Part shown: piece by piece, positions 57,541-64,000 of the stretch
Layout of the letters: each line of letters opens with the position of its first letter
Position numbering within the stretch: the first letter of the stretch is position 1
Assembly (NCBI RefSeq): GCF_030463535.1
Contig: NC_132878.1
Span: 95,843,373-95,907,372 of the forward strand
Origin: Salminus brasiliensis
Taxonomy: Eukaryota > Chordata > Actinopteri > Characiformes > Bryconidae
DNA length: 64,000 bases
Direction of reading: 5' to 3'
The notes under the pieces: generated by a model
Told to the model about the DNA's origin: nothing
Database searches by the model: none
Seen by the model: only the letters and a program-made list of their open reading frames with translations
Translations under genes and position numbers: made by a program

Positions 57541-58762
57541 CATGTTTACAACTGTGCAAATCACTGTAACCCACTGTAAAAAACAGCAGATGTGATTTCT
57601 CAACTAAGTGGTGGATCAGCAGGTAGTGCACCGGGGTGAGCCCTTGAGCAAGGGCCCTTCATCCTCTCTGCTTCCCAGGCGCCACAGCAATGGCTGCCCA
57701 CCACTCTGGGCATGTGTGGCGGAGGCCAAATTCCATCTGTGTCCGACACTAAGGCTGAATACGGATTGCCGTCTAATGTTACACGTCATAAACGTCGGGT
57801 TTGTGGGTTTATCAGCCCTGAGACTCATGTTTCCTTCATTAGCTAGCTTACCCCACCTTACGTACCTTTATTATTGTGTAAGATTGACTGTACTTGTACC
57901 CAAATCAAATGAATATGAACAATATTTAAACAATATTTTTAATTATTTGGACCCCTGGGCGCTCGCCAACATGAACAAGTCTCGGTCATTATTTGAACAC
58001 TCAGTGTTGAGCCCTGCTCACTTCCGCGGCCCTCTTGTAACTGTACTGGAACAGGCTGAGTTTACCCATAATGCAAATGAAGGTATGTTTGAAAATGACA
58101 CGTGATCTGCACATATCACTCCTCTGATTGGTCAGCTCTGAGGCTGGAGGGTAAAGCACATATGTGCGCTGACAAATTGAATCATTTTAGTGAACCGAAT
58201 CAGTTAAATGAATCATTTCAGAATGGGCGGATCTACTTTTTTAAAAGAGAGTGTATTAATATCACAAATCCCATCTCAACCGTTTTATGATATACATCAC
58301 ATTTTCTCTTCATTGTTTATTTATTTGTAATTTATTTATTTATTTATTTATTTTTGTAGTTATGAATCTGCCGTTTGTAAATAAAGGGGTGTATTCTTTT
58401 CCTGTTATTCTGTCATGTGTTTGGACAGTCTATACAAGGTTAAACCCAGTCAGGGGGAAAAGCTCCAAGCTGCCCCTGAACACCGTGACTGTGGATATGT
58501 ATTACTGTATGTGAAGTGTGCTGCAGGCCTACCTGAGGTGAAGCAGGGGTTTCCTCTCCGGTACAGGTCCCATCCTCATGTCTGGCACTGTACGTCTGTC
58601 TGTGTTGTGGCTCTAATATCATTAACTCGGAGTGGACGGCCCGAGCTGCTCCAGCAGACTCTTCACACTGACCACATCTCACAGCAAACCCAGCTCGTGC
58701 AGGCGGGAGCACTTTCACAGAGGGAGGAGGGATAACCGCCCAGGAAAGGGGCTCTTCCAGTG

Positions 58763-58804
<42 letters not shown>

Positions 58805-58850
58805 AAAAATGCAGACTTACACTACGCATGATATATCCATTATCCACTTA
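57541..58850. other. Dispersed repeats, no gene seen
   Basis: 57610-57730 contains a SINE-like word order (GAGCCCTTGAGCAAGGGCCC ... GGCTGCCCACCACTCTGGG) common in fish. About 57795-57870 is a degenerate copy of azin1 intron 1 sequence (54007-54085). A (TTTA)n run is at 58318-58352 and a (CT)n run at 58767-58800. The 165-codon frame at 57608 crosses all of these and is not a gene. Confidence 0.45.
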
Positions 58851-59945
58851 GAATTACTGTTTAGTATCTGCTATGAATTATTCTGTATCTACTATAAACT
58901 ATTAAGTATCCACTATGAATTATTCAGTATCTACTATAAACTATTAAGTATCCACTATGAATTGTTCAGTATCCACTATGAATTATTCAGTATCCACTAT
59001 GAATTATTCAGTATCCACTATGAATTGTTCACTACCCACTATGAATTATTCAGTATCCACTGTGAATTATTCTGTATCTACTATAAACTATTAAGTATCC
59101 ACTATGAATTATTCAGTATCCACTATGAATTGTTCACTACCCACTATGAATTATTCAGTATCCACTGTGAATTATTCAGTATCTACTATGAATTATTCTG
59201 TATCCACTATAAACTATTTAGTATCTACTATTAACTATTCAGTATTTACTATTAAATATACAGAATCCACTATGAATTATTCAGTATCTACTATAAACTA
59301 AGTATCCACTTTGAATTATTCAGTATCCACTATGAATTATTCAGTATCCACTATGAATTATTCTGTATCTACTATAAACTAAGTATCCACTATGAATTAT
59401 TCAGTATCCACTATGAATTATTCAGTATCTACTATAAACTATTAAGTATCCACTATGAATTATTCAGTATCCACTATGAATTGTTCACTACCCACTATGA
59501 ATTATTCAGTATCCACTGTGAATTATTCAGTATCCACTGTGAATTATTCAGTATCCACCATGGATTATCCAGTATCTACTATAAACTATTTAGTATCTAC
59601 TATTAACTATTCAGTATTTACTATTAAATATACAGAATCCACTATGAATTATACAGTATCCACTATGAATTATACAGTATCCACAGTGAAACTATCAGTA
59701 ACTAGTATGAATTGTTCCGTAACTATATATATATTTTTTAGTTTCTACTAGTTTATAGAGTTATTATACTAGTGAGAGTTATTTCTTATCCACCATGAAT
59801 TATTCAGTATCCACTATGAATTATACAATATCTGCCATGAATTATTCAGTGTCCAGTAGGAATTATTAATTATCTACTATAAATGATCCAGTATTTACTA
59901 TGAAATCTTCAGTATTCACTATGAATTTCTCACATGTATCTCTTA
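58845..59945. repeat. 21-bp satellite, block 1
   Basis: The unit is CAGTATCCACTATGAATTATT (21 bp) with variants ending TATAAACTATT. About 45-50 units, more diverged than block 2; two longer stretches (59090-59270 and 59450-59650) are near-identical, indicating block duplication. Confidence 0.95.
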
Positions 59946-60835
59946 GTACACTACATTTGTCTTGGTGTAATCCACTTTATTCATGTTAAGGCGATGTACA
60001 CATTTGCAGTCTGAGGTCAAGTCAGTGCATGCCTTCTGTTCAGTGGTCTGATCAGTCCTCTGAGGAATGACTGGTATATGAATGATTTGCTGCACCAAAT
60101 GAATCACGTTACGCTTCAGGTAATTAGGTTGGATGTTGTGTTCGGGCCTCTGCTGCCTGTGTGTGCCTGCAGTGTTGATGCTGTTTGAAACTGAGAACAG
60201 TTCCCAGTCTAATCAGAGAGTGAAATGACCCAATGGTGCTGGAATGGGGAAGTGGCACAATGCCTGTGTTTGTTAAAGCAGCTTCAGCGGCGCTTTACAC
60301 GACTGTCGCCACTCGCCAGCGAAGGTCTCTCCTCTCAGACCACACAAATAACGGTTCCGAGCTTTGTGCCTGTTCCCTGCGGGCTAGGAATGAGCGTACG
60401 CCTCCTAATCTCACAGAGCATCTACAGGGCCTTCCAGAAAATGCAGTGTTTGATTACCATTGTTCTTATTATAATAGTATCAGACTGGGGGCGTTTGTCG
60501 GCAGCGGGACATGTGTTTTACCCACTGCAGGCTACAGCACCCCACTGCTAGCATTGTGCTAGGGCATCAGATAGCATCATTATGGCTTTTCAGTAGCATG
60601 GCTATGGCCACTGTGATTACACTAACGTCCTCTGTATACATCTATAACCCCCTATACTGTTGAGTATTCAGTAATTGACCTAAAGGGTCATGTGTTCTGA
60701 AACGAATGTGTGTGTTTTGTAATCCTGAGAGCTAAAGTATATAGCTAATAGCTACCTTGATAACTAGCATGATGCTAACTGCATGCCTAAATAGTATACA
60801 TTATTCCATTTCTGCTTTTAACGATTCAGTTTTCT
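59946..60835. other. Spacer between the 21-bp blocks
   Basis: Unique-looking sequence. Two overlapping frames of about 108 codons (60225-60562) have no recognised similarity. No RNA gene seen. Confidence 0.35.
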
Positions 60836-63150
60836 AATTCATCTACTATAAACTATTCAGTATCTACTATAAACTATTCAGTATCTACTGTAAACTATTC
60901 AGTATCTACTGTAAATGATTCAGTATATACTGTAAACGATTCAGTATCTACTATAAACGATTCAGTATCTACTGTAAATGATTCAGTATCTACTATAAAC
61001 TATTCAGTATCTACTATAAACTATTCAGTATCTACTGTAAATGATTCAGTGTCTACTATAAACTATTCAGTATCTACTATAAACTATTCAGTATCTACTG
61101 TAAATGATTCAGTATCTACTGTAAGCTATTCAGTATCTACTATAAATGATTCAGTATCTACTATAAACTATTCAGTATCTACTGTAAATCATTCAGTATC
61201 TACTATGAACTATTCAGTATCTACTGTAAATCATTTAGTATCTACAATAAATGATTCAGTATCTACTATAAACTATTCAGTATATACTATAAACTATTCA
61301 GTATCTACTGTAAATGATTCAGTATCTACTGTAAACTATTCAGTATCTACTGTAAATGATTTAGTATCTACTGTAAGCTATTCAGTATCTACTATAAATG
61401 ATTCAGTATCTACTATAAACTATTCAGTATCTACTGTAAATCATTCAGTATCTACTATGAACTATTCAGTATCTACTGTAAATCATTTAGTATCTACAAT
61501 AAATGATTCAGTATCTACTATAAACTATTCAGTATATACTATAAACTATTCAGTATATACTGTAAATCATTCAGTATCTACTATAAACTATTCAGTATAT
61601 ACTATAAACTATTCAGTATCTACTGTAAATGATTCAGTATCTACTGTAAACTATTCAGTATCTACTGTAAACTATTCAGTATCTACAATAAATGATTCAG
61701 TATCTACTATAAACTATTCAGTATCTACTGTAAATGATTCAGTATCTACTGTAAATCATTCAGTATCTACTGTAAACTATTCAGTATCTACAATAAATGA
61801 TTCAGTATCTACTATAAACTATTCAGTATCTACTGTAAATGATTCAGTATCTACTATAAACTATTCAGTATCTACTATAAACTATTCAGTATCTACTGTA
61901 AATGATTCAGTGTCTACTATAAACTATTCAGTATATACTGTAAATGATTCAGTATCTACTGTAAACTATTCAGTATCTACTGTAAACTATTCAGTATCTA
62001 CAATAAATGATTCAGTATCTACTATAAACTATTCAGTATCTACTGTAAATCATTCAGTATCTACTGTAAACTATTCAGTATCTACAATAAATGATTCAGT
62101 ATCTACTATAAGCTATTCAGTATCTACTGTAAATGATTCAGTATCTACTATAAACTATTCAGTATCTACTGTAAATGATTCAGTATCTACTGTAAATGAT
62201 TCAGTATCTATTAGAAACTATTCAGTATCTACTGTAAATGATTCAGTATCTACTAGAAACTAGTCATTATCTGATATGAATGATCTACTATAGATTATTC
62301 ACTATCCACTATGAACTATTGAATTATATGAACTACTGTAAATGATTCAGTATCTACTATGAATTATTCAGTAAATACTATGAATTATTCAATATCTACT
62401 ATGAATGATTCAGTACCTGATATGAATTATTTACTACAAATGATTCACTATCCACTTTGGACTATTCAGTGTCAGTGTCTACCATAAATTATGCAGTATC
62501 CACTATAAACTATTAAGTATCCACTATGAATCATTCAGTAAATACTTTGAATTATTCAGTACCTGATATGAATAATCTACTATAGATGATTCACTATCCA
62601 CTTTGAACTATTCAGTATCTACTGTAAATGATTCAGTATCTACTATAAACTATTCAGTATCTACTGTAAATGATTCAGTATCTACTATAAACTATTCAGT
62701 ATTGACTATGAATTATTCAGTATCTACTATAAACTATTCAGTATCTACTGTAAATGATTCAGTATCTATTATAAACTATTCAGTAGCTGCTGTAAATGAT
62801 TCAGTGTCTACTATAAACCATTCAGTATCCACTATGAATCACTCAGTAACTACTATGAATTATTCAGTATCCACTATGCTTTTTTCAGTACCTACTATGA
62901 ACTATTCAGTATCTACTGTAAATGATTCAGTATCCACTATGAACTATTCAGTATCTATTATGAATTATTCAGTATCCACTATGAATTATTCAGTAACTAC
63001 TATGAACTATTCAGTATTAACTGTAAAGAATTCAACAACTACTATAAAGAGTTCAGTATCCACTATGAATTATTCAGTTTCTATTGTAAATGATTCAGTA
63101 TCCACTTTGAATTATTCAGCAGTTAATGTGAATAATTCAGAATAATTAGC
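60836..63150. repeat. 21-bp satellite, block 2, about 110 units
   Basis: The unit is CAGTATCTACTATAAACTATT with ACTGTAAATGATT variants. The core (60840-62265) is highly regular and the right end is more mixed. Since 21 is divisible by three it gives a 404-codon frame of Ser-Val-Ser-Thr-X-Asn-Tyr repeats, judged an artefact. Confidence 0.96.
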
Positions 63151-63689
63151 ATGGTGCTAACTACAGGCCTAAATCATCACACACTCCCCTCAAACTGTGG
63201 AGGTTCAGTAATCTCTAATAAGCTTGTTTATGTGGTTTCTATCTCACTGTATGAAACACTACCTTCTGAAAAATCCAGATTAAGATCTGTTCTGATGATC
63301 AAAGCTTGAGCTTGGATTGTTTAAACAGGAACATATGTTAGCATAGCTAAAAGCAGTGGCAGAACTGTGTTTTTTTATGTAGTTATTTCACAGCTCTTGA
63401 CCGGCCCTACAGCCTAACTGCTACTGATCGAGCGAGAGGAGGTCATCAGTTCAAATTCCAGCAAGAGGTTAGAGCTTCACTGTCAAAATGTCATGTGCTA
63501 GGGGGCGCTCTAACCTGCAGATGGGAATAAACAGTAAAAAATAAAAGTAATCAGATTGAGGGGGCGGAGCCACAGACTAAACATCTTCCACAGTATTAAA
63601 TCAGTTTCAGCTGAAGCTCATTTCCTGATGATTATAAGAGTTTAACTCAGTATGGATTGTTGATCCAACCAATATGCAGAAATTAGCAC
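63151..63689. other. Unique flank, no gene seen
   Basis: Contains a possible degenerate B-box-like AGTTCAAATTCC near 63450. Nothing else recognised. Confidence 0.3.
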
Positions 63690-64000
63690 AAACGTGCACA
63701 AATATGTGTCCAAATGTTTGTGGACACCCCTTCAAATGAATGAGTACTCTCTGGAGCAGATAAACATGAACCTATTGACACCATGCTGCCTAATGCTAGG
63801 CGTGGACTAGAGGGGTGTAAAGCCCCCCAGCATTGAGGAGCTGTGCAGCAGTGGAGGAACTGCTGTGTTCTCTGGAATGATGATGGTGGAGCTCCATCCA
63901 GTACTTTTGGGATGAGTTGGAGAACTTGGGATCATCTAACATCCTGACCTCACTAACACTTGTTGCAAAAGCAGGATCAACTCTTTTAGTACCCTTGATT
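63690..64000. mobile_element. Family A transposon copy cut by the window end
   Basis: Begins with TGTCCAAATGTTTGTGGACA and carries ACCATGCTGCCTAATG and GGAGCTCCATCCAGTAC, as in the copy at 4125. The far end is outside the window. Confidence 0.7.

Noticed and set aside
57608..58105. 165-codon frame upstream of azin1
   Set aside because: Crosses a SINE-like repeat, a decayed copy of azin1 intron DNA and AT-rich sequence; no protein similarity.
61049..62263. 404-codon Ser/Thr/Asn/Tyr repeat frame
   Set aside because: It is the 21-bp satellite read in one frame; it opens and ends with the regular part of the array.

Overview
The window is nuclear DNA from a ray-finned (teleost) fish. Three spliced protein genes can be read from it: the first coding exon of ubr5 (minus strand, 9116-9177), klf10 (plus strand, four coding exons, 33068-37149) and azin1 (minus strand, ten coding exons, 40234-48228, plus two leader exons reaching about 54.4 kb). 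These three genes are also neighbours in other vertebrates (human 8q22.3), so the synteny supports the calls. The teleost call rests on intron/exon style, the protein sequences and dispersed repeats typical of fish. The species, and whether this is the azin1a or azin1b copy, cannot be told.

Layout. 1-9115 is intron 1 of ubr5 (CCAT satellite, AT/TG microsatellites, DNA-transposon fragments, a tRNA-derived SINE pair, diverged long repeats). 8.3-9.6 kb is the CpG-rich ubr5 promoter area. 9.6-32.5 kb holds no gene I can support and is dominated by tandem arrays: 29-bp (7.8 kb), 12-bp (3.8 kb), pyrimidine-rich (1.1 kb), about 73-bp (two blocks), 30-bp (0.7 kb) and 134-bp GC-rich. klf10 follows, then a 3' hairpin-rich array. 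azin1 lies tail-to-tail with klf10, and its introns carry several more arrays. 54.9-64 kb upstream of azin1 is again repeat-rich (125-bp composite repeat, two 21-bp arrays). By my estimate about 45% of the window is tandem repeat, so most long open frames are products of repeat periods divisible by three and are not genes.

Biology. azin1 encodes antizyme inhibitor, an inactive ornithine decarboxylase homologue that frees ODC from antizyme and so raises polyamines. Its 5' leader contains the conserved upstream coding region (uCC): a 47-codon frame split over two exons, with no AUG, a candidate ATT start, and a Pro-Pro-Trp near its end. This is the element by which polyamines are known to repress AZIN1 translation through ribosome stalling and queuing. 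Two further AUG uORFs sit in the same leader, one overlapping the main start as ATGA. klf10 is a TGF-beta-inducible zinc-finger repressor. ubr5 is a giant HECT-type E3 ubiquitin ligase, of which only the N-terminal 20 codons are present.
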